Part shown: positions 26,962 through 35,578 of the stretch, in pieces
How the letters are laid out: each line of letters starts with the position of its first letter
How positions within the stretch are numbered: the first letter of the stretch is position 1
Translations under genes and position numbers: made by a program
Notes under the pieces: model-generated
The model's input: the letters and a program-made list of their open reading frames with translations, nothing else
Told to the model about the DNA's origin: nothing
Databases searched by the model: none
DNA from: Bradyrhizobium tropiciagri
Lineage (GTDB): Bacteria > Pseudomonadota > Alphaproteobacteria > Rhizobiales > Xanthobacteraceae
Direction: 5' to 3'
NCBI RefSeq assembly: GCF_018130545.1
Contig: NZ_JAFCKF010000007.1
Span: 1 to 64,000 of the forward strand
DNA length: 64,000 nucleotides

Positions 26962-27999
26962 TTAGTCAACTTTCACCAGCTCGCCGCTCGACGCCGCGCG
27001 TTTTACCGCGTCGATCACCTTCAAGGTCATCAATCCCTCGCGGCCGGAAACCAGAGGCTTTTCCTGCCCACGAATAACCTGGCAGAATTGCTGGATCTGC
27101 AGGCGGAGCGGGTCGTTGTCGGGCGCAATGTGACGCTCGACCTTGAAGGAGTCCCACCAGCTGCGCTTGACTTCGTTGGTCCACAATTCGAGGCGCGGCA
27201 CCGACAGCGAACCGTGGGTGCCGCCGATGTGGTAACAGGTCTGGTCAGTACGGGGATACACCGAGTTCTCGCCGGTGGTCTGCTCCCAGCTCCAGGGGCC
27301 AACCACCGTATCAGAGACATTGATGGTACCGAGTGCGCCGTTCGCGAACCTCAGGATGACGACGGTGGTTTCGTCGACGGGATAATTCCGCACGGCGTTC
27401 GACTGGAACGCCTGCACCGCCTCGACCTCACCGCAGAGATAGCGCAAGAGATCGACGTCATGAATTAGGTTCAGCAGCACGGGCCCCGCACCGACCTCAC
27501 GCCGCCACGGCACATCGAAATAGTCGTCCGGCTTCATCAGCCAAAAGAAGCCGTGCACGGCAACAATCCGGCCGAGCCGGCCTTGCTCTATAATGGATTT
27601 CGCACGCTGGATCATTGGATTGTGCCGCCGGTGATGGCCGGTGAGGATCGCAACGCCGGCTTTTTCACCTGACTCGACCAGCTTGAGTCCTTCACCAAGA
27701 TCGTCAGCGATGGGCTTCTCAATCAGGGCCGGAACTCCGGCGGCAATAGCTTCATTGCCGTTGGCAACGTGCATCTGGTTGGGAGTCGCGACGATGATGC
27801 CATCCGGCTTGCCCTCGGCGATCATCGCGGCAAAATTCGGATACCATTTCACGCGTTTTACCGCCGCCAACTCCTTGCTGTCCGGCGAAGGATCGACGAT
27901 GGCGTAGAGCTCCGCTTCCGGTTCCGAAATGATATGCTCGATGTGGCGTTTGCCGATCAGGCCGGCGCCCAGCACTGCGAGGTTGACAGCTCTTGCCAT
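26962..27999 (-). CDS. Gfo/Idh/MocA-family oxidoreductase
   Basis: 345 residues. N-terminal Rossmann fold (LAVLGAGLIGKRHIEHI), the EKPIADDLGEG motif with the conserved Lys, and a C-terminal alpha/beta domain with HDVDLLRYLCGEVEAVQA. The family oxidises or reduces polyols, sugars and inositols with NAD(P). It is the last gene of the minus-strand cluster with aroQ and aroE, so a cyclic polyol such as quinate, shikimate or a related compound is a plausible substrate, by inference. Confidence 0.85.
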   Translation of the reverse strand: MARAVNLAVLGAGLIGKRHIEHIISEPEAELYAIVDPSPDSKELAAVKRVKWYPNFAAMIAEGKPDGIIVATPNQMHVANGNEAIAAGVPALIEKPIADDLGEGLKLVESGEKAGVAILTGHHRRHNPMIQRAKSIIEQGRLGRIVAVHGFFWLMKPDDYFDVPWRREVGAGPVLLNLIHDVDLLRYLCGEVEAVQAFQSNAVRNYPVDETTVVILRFANGALGTINVSDTVVGPWSWEQTTGENSVYPRTDQTCYHIGGTHGSLSVPRLELWTNEVKRSWWDSFKVERHIAPDNDPLRLQIQQFCQVIRGQEKPLVSGREGLMTLKVIDAVKRAASSGELVKVD

Positions 28000-28012
28000 A
28001 ACAAATTCCCTT

Positions 28013-28459
28013 TCACTTCTTGGTTTCGTTCAGGCGGGCGATGCGCTGGATCGCGAGCGAATAGCCCTGGATCCCGAGCCCTGCTATGACGCCGTCGGCG
28101 CGCAGCGAGACATAGGAGTGATGGCGGAAGGTCTCGCGCTTGTGCACGTTCGAGATGTGCACTTCGATGACCGTCGGTTCGAAGGTGTTCAACGCGTCGA
28201 GGATCGCAACCGATGTGTGAGTGAATGCAGCAGGATTAATCACGATCCCGATAGCAGTTTCGCGCGCCTCGTGGATCCAGTCGATGATCTCGTATTCACG
28301 GTTCGACTGGTGGAATCGAATCTCCAACCCGTGCTCACTTGCGACCTTGCGGCATTCCGCCTCGACGTTGGTAAGCGTCTCGTGGCCATAGATGTGAGGT
28401 TGGCGCTTGCCAAGCAAGTTTAAGTTGGGGCCGTTGAGGATATAGACAAGGCGGTTCAT
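28013..28459 (-). CDS. aroQ: Type II 3-dehydroquinate dehydratase
   Basis: 148 residues, the usual size. It has [18 protein letters not shown] with the catalytic Tyr, [16 protein letters not shown], and [17 protein letters not shown] with the catalytic His. It interconverts 3-dehydroquinate and 3-dehydroshikimate in a dodecamer. Placed 14 bp upstream of the Gfo/Idh gene and in the same orientation as aroE, it may serve catabolism (quinate/shikimate) rather than aromatic biosynthesis. Confidence 0.93.
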   Translation of the reverse strand: MNRLVYILNGPNLNLLGKRQPHIYGHETLTNVEAECRKVASEHGLEIRFHQSNREYEIIDWIHEARETAIGIVINPAAFTHTSVAILDALNTFEPTVIEVHISNVHKRETFRHHSYVSLRADGVIAGLGIQGYSLAIQRIARLNETKK

Positions 28460-28652
28460 TGAGTTCTCCAGATCTCTAGTTCATGGCTTTCTCGAGTTGA
28501 AATTAAAGCGTCCTGAAGTCGCTGTTGATGATGCTCGATCGACCAAGATTAGTGTCCCCCCAGAATCTCGCCCAGAAATCTTCTCGTGCGCTGGTGCCGC
28601 GGATTCTTGAAGAATTCGCCCGGCGGGCGTTCTTCCTGCTGGCCGTTCGGCC

Positions 28653-29474
28653 CTACTCCAGCGGAATCGTCAAATCGTCGATCAGCGACCTGGTTCGCGG
28701 ACGCGTTCCGCGCCACCAGGCGAAGGCCTCTGCCGCTTGCTCGACAAGCATGCCGACACCGTCGGCGAGTGGTCCCGCGCCAGCCGACCTGGTGAAAGTG
28801 AGAAACGGCGTCAATCCCTTGCCGTAGGCGAGCTCATAGGCGAGCGCACCGGGCGCGATACTTTCTGCCGCAAAGGCCGGCAGTTCGCCGCGCAGGCTCG
28901 CGGAGGTCGCATTCAATACGACGTCGAAGGACCGGGGCCCAACCTCGTCGCCGTTCGCGACGTGGATCGCGCCAAAGCGCGCGAACTGGCATTGCATGGC
29001 GTCGGCTTTAGCGCGGGTGCGGTTGACGATCGTTAGTATGGAGGGCAGCGCCTCAAGGATTGGCAACAGGGCGCCGCGCGCAGCGCCGCCCGCGCCGAGG
29101 AGCAGTACCCGTTTGCCGGCGAGCGGCATCCGGAGATTGCGCTCGATATCCCGCACCAGGCCGATGCCGTCGAAATTCTCCGCGATAATTTCATTGTTCT
29201 CGAATTTCAGGCAATTGGTGGCGCCGGCGCATTCCGCCCGCGGCATCCGCCTGGTGGCGAGCGCGTAGGCGTCCAGCTTGAACGGCGCGGTGATATTGAT
29301 GCCGCGACCGCCGGCGGCACGAAACGCTTCGACGCTGGCGGCAAAGCCATCGAGCGGCGCCTCGACCCTGCCGTAATCGATGTCCGCGCCGGTGTCCCGC
29401 GCGAATGTCATATGGATCAGCGGCGACTTGCTGTGGCTCAGGGGATTACCGAATACGGCGTAACGGTCCGTCAT
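28653..29474 (-). CDS. aroE: Shikimate dehydrogenase-like enzyme
   Basis: 273 residues from the ATG at 29474 with an AGGAGGGAG site. The N-terminal substrate domain has YAVFGNPLSHSKSPLIH and the NITAPFK variant of the family's NVTxPFK Lys motif. The NADP domain has LLLGAGGAARGALLPIL and NRTRAKADAM. The C-terminus has DGVGMLVEQAAEAF. It is an NAD(P)-dependent shikimate/quinate-type dehydrogenase. The location in a CoA-transferase cluster suggests a catabolic copy. Confidence 0.9.
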   Translation of the reverse strand: MTDRYAVFGNPLSHSKSPLIHMTFARDTGADIDYGRVEAPLDGFAASVEAFRAAGGRGINITAPFKLDAYALATRRMPRAECAGATNCLKFENNEIIAENFDGIGLVRDIERNLRMPLAGKRVLLLGAGGAARGALLPILEALPSILTIVNRTRAKADAMQCQFARFGAIHVANGDEVGPRSFDVVLNATSASLRGELPAFAAESIAPGALAYELAYGKGLTPFLTFTRSAGAGPLADGVGMLVEQAAEAFAWWRGTRPRTRSLIDDLTIPLE

Positions 29475-29530
29475 GCCGATCTCCCTCCTGTGAAATGGAA
29501 GCTGCAACAAATCGCAGAGGTATCTTCATC

Positions 29531-30763
29531 TCAGCCCGCCGCGGTTTCGGAATAAAGGACGCCATCCTTCGTCATCGCGTCGATCTCGGTATCGGAATAG
29601 CCGAGGGACGCAGCGATCGCGCGATTGTGCTGTCCGAGCAGAGGCGCAGGCAATTTCGGCGTGGTGTCACAATCGGAAAAACGGAACGGCAGGTTTGGCA
29701 ATTTCACGATGCCGAGTAACGGATGCTGCTGCTCGATCACCATGTTGCGGGCATGGATCTGTGGGTCCGCCAGCACTTGATCGATCGTCTGCACGGCAGA
29801 ACAGGGCACCTCAGCGGCATCGAGCGCGGCGAGACATTCCCTCACCGTTCGCTCCTTGGTCCAGCCTTCCACGATGCGGGTCGCTTCCGCATAGTTCTTC
29901 GCGCGTCCCTCGGGCTTCGCGAACCGCTCATCAGCAGCCAGGGTCTCACCGCCGATAAGCCTGGCGAGGCGCTTCCACGCGTCGTCCACTTGAGCAGCGA
30001 TGACGAGATAACCGTCCTGGCCGGGAAAGACACCATAAATAGGCGAATCCGGCTGGCCAGCACCCGTGCGTTGCGGCAGATCGGTGCCGCCGCTGAGGTA
30101 GTAGCGCTGCACCGCGTAGTCGTGCATCGAGACCATACAATCATACAGGGCGAGATCGATATGCTGCCCCTTCCCGCTGGTCGCGCGCCCGACCAGCGCG
30201 GCGCAGATCGCTGCGACGCCGTGCACTCCGGCGTACATGTCGGCGATCGGCATTCGCAGCAACGGCGGCACTTCGCCGGGGGTCCCCAGCTGCGCCATCG
30301 CGCCGGATTTGGCTTCCGCGATCAGACCAAACCCAGCCTTGGCGGAATCGGGTCCCGTGTGCCCATAGGCAGAGATCGAGCAATAGACGAGTCGCGGATT
30401 GAGTTTCGACAACTCGGCATACCCGAGACCGAGTTTCGTGAGTGCGCCGGGGCGATAGTTTTCGACGAACACATCGGCGGTCTTGATGAGATCTTGCATC
30501 ATTGCAAGCCCACGCTTGTCCTTAAGATCGATGCACAGCCCTTGCTTGCCCATATTCTGCTGCAGAAAATAGCCGGACTGCCCATCCTTGAAATATCCAT
30601 GGGCGCGACCGGCATCACCGGCCTTCGGCCGCTCGACCTTGATGACTTCGGCCCCCATAGCAGCGAGACAGCGCGACATATGCGGCCCGGCAAGAAAATG
30701 GCTGTAGTCGATGACGCGAATACCGGTCAGCGGCGCATTCTGCGTGGCGATGGGCGTGTTCAT
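29531..30763 (-). CDS. CaiB/BaiF-family (class III) CoA-transferase
   Basis: 410 residues. N-terminal GIRVIDYSHFLAGPHMSRCLA and VIKVERPKAGDAGR, then VENYRPGALTKLGLGY with the family's catalytic-Asp region nearby, and a C-terminal KLPNLPFRFSD. It moves CoA between carboxylic acids through an Asp-bound intermediate. Its start overlaps the stop of the MaoC gene by four bases, so the acid is probably activated here and handled by MaoC. The substrate is not identified. Confidence 0.9.
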   Translation of the reverse strand: MNTPIATQNAPLTGIRVIDYSHFLAGPHMSRCLAAMGAEVIKVERPKAGDAGRAHGYFKDGQSGYFLQQNMGKQGLCIDLKDKRGLAMMQDLIKTADVFVENYRPGALTKLGLGYAELSKLNPRLVYCSISAYGHTGPDSAKAGFGLIAEAKSGAMAQLGTPGEVPPLLRMPIADMYAGVHGVAAICAALVGRATSGKGQHIDLALYDCMVSMHDYAVQRYYLSGGTDLPQRTGAGQPDSPIYGVFPGQDGYLVIAAQVDDAWKRLARLIGGETLAADERFAKPEGRAKNYAEATRIVEGWTKERTVRECLAALDAAEVPCSAVQTIDQVLADPQIHARNMVIEQQHPLLGIVKLPNLPFRFSDCDTTPKLPAPLLGQHNRAIAASLGYSDTEIDAMTKDGVLYSETAAG

Positions 30764-31242
30764 GGCGATATTTCCTGCGAGGCGCCCGGCCGACGCAAGA
30801 TCATCAGCTTGTGTTCGCCCTTCTGCACCACCTCGCCGGACTGGTTGATGAGTTCAGAGGCGAGGTTGACAATGCCCCAGCCAGGCTTCTTCGTGATCCG
30901 CATTGCATCGATGCGGTACTTCACATGCAGGCGATCATCGACGCGGATAGGCCTGAGAAAATCCCAATTCCAGCCGAGCGAAGCGCCGGGCGGAAATTGC
31001 AGCGTGCCTTGCGTTTTCAATCCGTCCGCGAGCGCGAGACCAAATAGTCCATGTGCGACGATGCTACCGAAATGTGAGGCATTGGCGATTTCCTCGTCCA
31101 CATGCACCGGCGTGTGATCTCCGGTAAGATCCGCATAGGTGCGGATCATTTCTTTGGTTACGGTGATTTCGGGCGTGACGCCTTCGTCGCCGAGCCTGAC
31201 ATCGTCGTAGTAGCGTTCGTGCGGCTTCTTATCGGGGGTCAT
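30760..31242 (-). CDS. MaoC-family (R)-enoyl-CoA hydratase-like protein
   Basis: 160 residues with a hot-dog fold: YADLTGDHTPVHVDEEIA carries the hydratase-2 Asp-x4-His pair, followed by FGSIVAHGLFGLALADGL. It adds or removes water on CoA thioesters. It is coupled to the CoA-transferase gene and preceded by the VOC gene by 12 bp. Confidence 0.9.
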   Translation of the reverse strand: MTPDKKPHERYYDDVRLGDEGVTPEITVTKEMIRTYADLTGDHTPVHVDEEIANASHFGSIVAHGLFGLALADGLKTQGTLQFPPGASLGWNWDFLRPIRVDDRLHVKYRIDAMRITKKPGWGIVNLASELINQSGEVVQKGEHKLMILRRPGASQEISP

Positions 31243-31254
31243 CTTTGATGCTCT

Positions 31255-31647
31255 TCAAGCGCGTGGATTGACGGCGAGGACAGCAGCGACGGTGCCGGGG
31301 CTTGCCGCAATGAGTTCGACGATCAGCCCATCGTGCAGCACGAGCCAGTTCGGTCCCTTGTCGAGATGCAAAACGCCGAAGCTCTGCGCGGCCGCGATCG
31401 CCGCATCCACGTCCTCGCACATCACGCCGAGATGAGCGAAGCGACCCTCGGGCCCTTCGAACTCCGGATCCGCCATCAATTGCAGGCCGCCAAAAGTCCA
31501 GGCCTGGCGCGGCGAGGCTGGGTCACCGTCGACCTCGCGCAGCGTCATACCGAGGACGTCGCGAAAGAAGCGGATGTGCCAGCGAATGTCCTTCACCTTG
31601 AAGGCAACGTGTTCGAGGTAGGCTTTATTCGGATGAGAATTCTCCAT
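31255..31647 (-). CDS. VOC-superfamily (glyoxalase/dioxygenase fold) protein
   Basis: 130 residues from the ATG at 31647, eight bases after GGAGG. Pattern LEHVAFKVKDIRWHIRFFRD, FGGLQLMADPEFEGPEG, FAHLGVMCEDVDAAIAAA and LVLHDGLIVELIA gives the paired beta-alpha-beta modules and metal-ligand positions (His, Glu) of the VOC fold. The reaction is unknown; lyase, isomerase or dioxygenase are all possible. It is in a tight operon with the ketopantoate-reductase-like gene. Confidence 0.8.
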   Translation of the reverse strand: MENSHPNKAYLEHVAFKVKDIRWHIRFFRDVLGMTLREVDGDPASPRQAWTFGGLQLMADPEFEGPEGRFAHLGVMCEDVDAAIAAAQSFGVLHLDKGPNWLVLHDGLIVELIAASPGTVAAVLAVNPRA

Positions 31648-31649
31648 CG

Positions 31650-32588
31650 TCATCTCCTCCCGGCGGTGCACGCCGCGCGTTCGATCCCCTTGACGCAAGC
31701 GACCAGCGTCGCGTTGACCGGCGTCGGAACACCTGTCTTTGTGCCGGCACGCACCACCGCGCCATTGATAAAATCCACTTCGGTGACCGAGCCCTTTTCC
31801 AGGCTCTGCAACATCGAGGCCTTGAACTCCGCTGGCAAGCCGCTCGCGGCCTTTACCCAGGCTTCGTGTGGATCAACCGTCTCGAGAGCGATGCCGCTTG
31901 CTTTCGCCACCGCGATAGCTTCCGCCACTGCGGCCGTCGCGGTCACCTCAAGTTCAGGCACTGCATAGAGCCCGCCGTAGGCGAGCCGCGTGATGCCGCT
32001 CAGCGCACCGGTCGCGACATTGACGAGGAGCTTGTCCCACATCGCGCCCAAGATGTTGCGACTAACGACCAGCGGCATGCCTGCCGCTTCGAAAGTCGCT
32101 GCGATGCGTTCGATGCGAGGTGTGACCCGGCCGTCGAGTTCGCCGATGATTGTTTCCTTGCCCGCGACGGCGGCGATGACTTGGCCGGAGCCGAGCATGA
32201 CGCCGGCGACATAGGTCTTGCCGGCGATCACCTTGTCGCGCCCAATCAGGTTACCGAGGATATCCTCGTGGCCGAGGCCGTTCTGCAGAGAGAGTACAGT
32301 CGTGTTCGGACCAATAAGCCCGATGGTGGCCGTAACCGCCTCGGCTGTGTGGAAGGATTTAACGAGCACGATCACGAGATCAACCGGCTCGCCTGCCTCC
32401 GCGGGGACTGCAGCACGAACAGGGACTATGCGATCCTTGTCCTGGGCGTGCATCGTCAGGCCGTAGCGATTGATCGCGTCGACATGGGTCCGGTTCCGGT
32501 TGACGAGCAGCACGTCATTGCCGGCTTCCGCAAGTGTGCCGCCAATTGCCGAGCCGAGCGCTCCAGCGCCGACGATCCCAACCCTCAC
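31650..32588 (-). CDS. Ketopantoate reductase-family (ApbA/PanE) oxidoreductase
   Basis: 312 residues from the GTG at 32588, which follows GGGAGCG. Rossmann start VRVGIVGAGALGSAIGGTLAE split as VRVGIVGAGALG and SAIGGTLAE, LVKSFHTAEAV, LSLQNGLGHED, and the C-terminal domain NILGAMWDKLLVNVATGALS with the family Lys. It is the first gene of the minus-strand cluster, divergent from the LysR gene. In this setting it may reduce a 2-oxo acid intermediate rather than make pantoate. Confidence 0.88.
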   Translation of the reverse strand: MRVGIVGAGALGSAIGGTLAEAGNDVLLVNRNRTHVDAINRYGLTMHAQDKDRIVPVRAAVPAEAGEPVDLVIVLVKSFHTAEAVTATIGLIGPNTTVLSLQNGLGHEDILGNLIGRDKVIAGKTYVAGVMLGSGQVIAAVAGKETIIGELDGRVTPRIERIAATFEAAGMPLVVSRNILGAMWDKLLVNVATGALSGITRLAYGGLYAVPELEVTATAAVAEAIAVAKASGIALETVDPHEAWVKAASGLPAEFKASMLQSLEKGSVTEVDFINGAVVRAGTKTGVPTPVNATLVACVKGIERAACTAGRR

Positions 32589-32658
32589 AGTCGCGCTCCC
32601 TTTTGCCCGTGTGGCCGGGCAGTGGGAGGACCCTAGGCGTGTCCGCATTTTTGAGCTA

Positions 32659-32686
32659 TGCAATGATGATAATAGCTTTCATTGCA
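32659..32686. promoter_or_regulatory. Dyad in the divergent promoter, candidate LysR operator
   Basis: An 8-bp inverted repeat, TGCAATGA (32659-32666) and TCATTGCA (32679-32686), with a 12-bp spacer, lies between the divergent LysR and ketopantoate-reductase-like genes. The symmetry and position are typical of LysR-type regulator sites; binding is inferred. Confidence 0.6.
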
Positions 32687-32708
32687 AATCTTAATGGTGG
32701 GGGCCGCT

Positions 32709-33617
32709 ATGACCAGCCTTGAGGAGATCGACCTCCGTCTTTTGCGCATCTTCGAGGCCATGCATGCCAAACGCCATGTGACCCTCGCTGCTGAGGAGAT
32801 GGGCCTTAGTCAGCCGACGATCTCGATCGGTCTCGGCAAACTCAGGAAGCAATTCAGCGATCCGCTATTCGTTCGCACCAACGAGGGCATGCAGCCGACG
32901 TCGCGTGCCGACGTGCTCATCGGACCCATTCGCGACGTGTTGCATTCCGTTCGGCACATTTGTGAGCTGGAAGCCACATTCGACCCCGCTTCCGCCGCGC
33001 GCAGGTTTCGCATCTGCATGACCGATGCGAGCCACATCACCTTACTGCCTCTGATACTCGCCGCGGTGCGCAAAGCTGCACCGAGCGTTACGCTCGAGGC
33101 AGGGCGGATCGACCAGTCCATGCCTCAGGCGTTGCAGTCTGGTGAAGCCGATCTGGCACTCGGGCTCATTCCAAGCCTCGAAACCGGCTTCTACCAGCAG
33201 ACGCTATTCCCACAAGATTTCATCTGTCTGACGGGTCCGCGCCATCCGCGCATCAAGAAATCGCTCACGCTCGCGCAGTACCAAGCGGAGGAACACATCG
33301 GCATCGTCTCGGGCACCGGACAGCAGCTCTTGGAAGAGGCGGTAAAGCGGTTTGGGCTGCAACGCCGGGTAATGCTGCAGCTGCCGGGCTTTCTTGGGCT
33401 CACCGGTATCCTTGCGGCCTCCGATCTGATCGTGACGCTGCCTCGCCATATCGGCGAGACCTTGGCGGAGCTCGGCGGATTGCGGATCCACGCCTGCCCG
33501 TTTCCGATTCCGCCGTTCTTCGTAAAGCAGCACTGGCACGCCCGCTATCATCACGACATGGCCAATCGCTGGCTGCGCAGCCTGTGCGCCGGACTATTTT
33601 TGAGGAAGTGCCCCTAG
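32709..33617 (+). CDS. LysR-family transcriptional regulator
   Basis: 302 residues from the ATG at 32709. The N-terminal winged helix reads LRIFEAMHAKRHVTLAAEEM then GLSQPTISIGLGKLRKQFSD and PLFVRTNEGM. The C-terminal effector domain includes RRFRICMTDASHITLLPLIL and DLALGLIPSLE. It is transcribed divergently from the CoA-transferase/aro cluster with a dyad between them, so it probably controls that cluster in response to a pathway intermediate. Confidence 0.9.
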   Translation: MTSLEEIDLRLLRIFEAMHAKRHVTLAAEEMGLSQPTISIGLGKLRKQFSDPLFVRTNEGMQPTSRADVLIGPIRDVLHSVRHICELEATFDPASAARRFRICMTDASHITLLPLILAAVRKAAPSVTLEAGRIDQSMPQALQSGEADLALGLIPSLETGFYQQTLFPQDFICLTGPRHPRIKKSLTLAQYQAEEHIGIVSGTGQQLLEEAVKRFGLQRRVMLQLPGFLGLTGILAASDLIVTLPRHIGETLAELGGLRIHACPFPIPPFFVKQHWHARYHHDMANRWLRSLCAGLFLRKCP

Positions 33618-33719
33618 GCGCATCTTCACGCGCAAAACGCGCGCTGGAGTAGCTATCGTCTCGCCGATATCTTGGGCCGCGCCACGGCGCAACTTGGCCA
33701 GCGGATCTCGGCCCGATTT

Positions 33720-34811
33720 CTACTGCTCTCTTGCAAGCAGTGCACGCTTGCGTTCTACGCCCCAGCGGTAGCCGGACAATCCGCCGTCACTTTTCACAAC
33801 ACGATGGCAGGGGATTGCGACCGCGATGGCGTTTGCCGCGCAAGCCTGCGCTACAGCGCGCACAGATTTCGGCGATCCAATACCTCGTGCGATATCGGCG
33901 TAGCTAGCCGTGGAGCCGACTGGGATTTCTCGAAGGGCTTGCCACACGCGCTGCTGAAACGCGGTGCCGCGCACATCGAGTGGCAGGTCAAGACCGTGCC
34001 TGGGGGCTTCAACGAAACCGACGACTTCCGCCACCATTTTCTCGAATTCGGCGTCCCCACCTGTCAGAATCGCATTCGTGAACTGATCTTGGAGATTGCG
34101 CACCAACACGTCCGGATCGTCGCCAAGTAGAATGGCACAGACACCTTTCTCACTGCACGCGACCAGGATTGAACCTAGCGAACATTCTCCGACGGCGAAT
34201 TTTATGGCCGTATCGGCGCCACCGTCCCGAAATGCCGAGGGGGTCATTCCCAGCATGTCATTAGACGTCTCGTAGAAACGGCTATTAGAGTTGAAGCCCG
34301 CTCCATATATCGTCTCAGTTACGCTCCCTTTGCCTGTCGCGAGTTGTGCACGAACGCGCTTTGCTCGATGTGCCACGCCATAGGCCTTAGGGGTCAACCC
34401 GGTCACGCTCTTGAACAACCGGTGGAAATGGAACGGGCTCATCCCAGCGGCCTCAGCAATCGCGTCCAATTTGGGGAGTTCTTCCGCTTCTTCAATTTGG
34501 CGGCATGCCGCGGCCACTGTCGCCGCATGTTGTTCAGCTAGCGAAGCCTTGTTGGGTTGACAGCGCCTGCAAGCGCGGAACCCTGCCTTTTCGGCCTCCT
34601 GACACGTCGCATGAAAGGCGACATTGATGGGCTTTGCGAGGCGCGAAGGGCAGCTAGGACGGCAGTAGATGCCAGTCGTCTTCACCGAATAAACGAATTT
34701 ACCGTCCTGGCTGGCGTCGCGACTCACAACAGCCATCCATCGTGGATCCTGCGCGAGGTCGGCCGGCCGAGGTCCCGCCGGCTTGAGTTTTTTCTCGGTG
34801 ACCGTCTCCAT
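33720..34811 (-). CDS. ada: Bifunctional alkylation regulator/methyltransferase Ada
   Basis: 363 residues from the ATG at 34811. N-Ada domain with four zinc Cys near residues 50, 54, 81 and 84 (GIYCRPSCPSR, ACRRCQP), of which the first accepts methyl groups from phosphotriesters. Then an AraC HTH (KLDAIAEAAGMSPFHFHRLF). The C-terminal methyltransferase has IPCHRVVKSDGGLSGYRWG, with the active Cys near residue 335. It repairs O6-methylguanine and, once methylated, activates the adaptive response. It is convergent with the LysR gene. Confidence 0.95.
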   Translation of the reverse strand: METVTEKKLKPAGPRPADLAQDPRWMAVVSRDASQDGKFVYSVKTTGIYCRPSCPSRLAKPINVAFHATCQEAEKAGFRACRRCQPNKASLAEQHAATVAAACRQIEEAEELPKLDAIAEAAGMSPFHFHRLFKSVTGLTPKAYGVAHRAKRVRAQLATGKGSVTETIYGAGFNSNSRFYETSNDMLGMTPSAFRDGGADTAIKFAVGECSLGSILVACSEKGVCAILLGDDPDVLVRNLQDQFTNAILTGGDAEFEKMVAEVVGFVEAPRHGLDLPLDVRGTAFQQRVWQALREIPVGSTASYADIARGIGSPKSVRAVAQACAANAIAVAIPCHRVVKSDGGLSGYRWGVERKRALLAREQ

Positions 34812-34870
34812 GGAGGTATCCTGTAAATCCATTCTAGAACGAAAACATAGGGTGAACACGACTTTCCCGC

Positions 34871-34894
34871 ACTCCGCTCCTTGCTTTCAAATTC
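34871..34894 (+). repeat. Dispersed ~24-bp repeat, forward copy
   Basis: ACTCCGCTCCTTGC ... CAAATTC, directly abutting the relic terminal repeat at 34895. Confidence 0.65.
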
Positions 34895-35493
34895 GGCTGT
34901 CCAGATCCGTGTGGATCCGGGACGGGTTTGTCCGGACCGACTGGCGGGCCCTCTGGTCCCGACGGGCCGAGCGAGAAATCCGGGTCGCCGGCGGCGGCCA
35001 AGCGGCTGCAGCACGCCAGCCGGATGGCCGGCATCCGGAGGCGTCTGCCTATCGCCCAGTCCTCGGCCTTGGCGGGCAGCAAGAGGCACTACTGCGCAGA
35101 CAGTCGCCCCACTCCATCGAGAACCAAGAGCAGGCCTCAAGCTTTGCATGCGCGGCGATGCCGCGACACCCGATTTCCGCGATCCGGATCCGCAGATGAA
35201 ATTTTCGCTTATTCGAATTTGCTTGCGCGGGCCGTGCCGACGGGCCGGCGAAAACGTCCCCCGGACGGCCGAAAATCCGAATTCTGCGCGAGTGCAACAG
35301 GATGTTCCGGATGGCCAGTTTATCACCTTCCGCGAGCGTCCCTCCCCGACGGGCCGGGCATGGAATCCGGATCGCCGCCGCCGGCCGAACGGTCGCGCTG
35401 CAAAAACCCCTACCCAAATGGCCGGAGACCCGGGAGAAGGCAGGCATCGGCCGCGGACGCGGGCGTCACCGCTCAGGGGAGATCTTGCGCCCC

Positions 35494-35517
35494 GAATTCG
35501 AGCGCAAGACACGGAGT
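35494..35517 (-). repeat. Dispersed ~24-bp repeat, reverse copy
   Basis: GAATTCGAGCGCAAG ... CGGAGT, the mirror of the copy at 34871-34894. Confidence 0.65.
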
Positions 35518-35578
35518 GCGCACTAGCGTCGCCAGACAATAGTTGCCCACCGACCGATTAAATCGCGAGGATTCGAGC

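Larger units (their letters stand above)
34834..35540. mobile_element. Degenerate relic(s) of the TnpB-related TIR element, flanked by inverted dispersed repeats
   Basis: From 34895 the sequence GGCTGTCCAGATCC matches the terminal repeat of the element at 37253. The minus strand then reads LPAKAEDWAIGRRLRMPA, matching LPAEAESWADVHRGLKAA near the end of the TnpB-related protein. The GC-rich block encoding GRRRRPGFLARPVGT occurs twice here (about 34950-35010 and 35340-35400). Copies of the 24-bp repeat enclose the region in inverted orientation (34871-34894 and 35494-35517). No intact gene remains in the 34812-35578 gap. Confidence 0.6.

Noticed and set aside
29723-31117. Plus-strand open frame of 464 codons
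   Set aside because: Antisense to the CoA-transferase and MaoC genes, whose motifs are unmistakable; no ribosome site or family pattern.
31866-32636. Plus-strand open frame of 256 codons
   Set aside because: Antisense shadow of the ketopantoate-reductase-like gene.
34724-35539. Minus-strand open frame of 271 codons
   Set aside because: It mixes ada sequence in a wrong frame with two relic ends of the TnpB-related element and is not a real gene.
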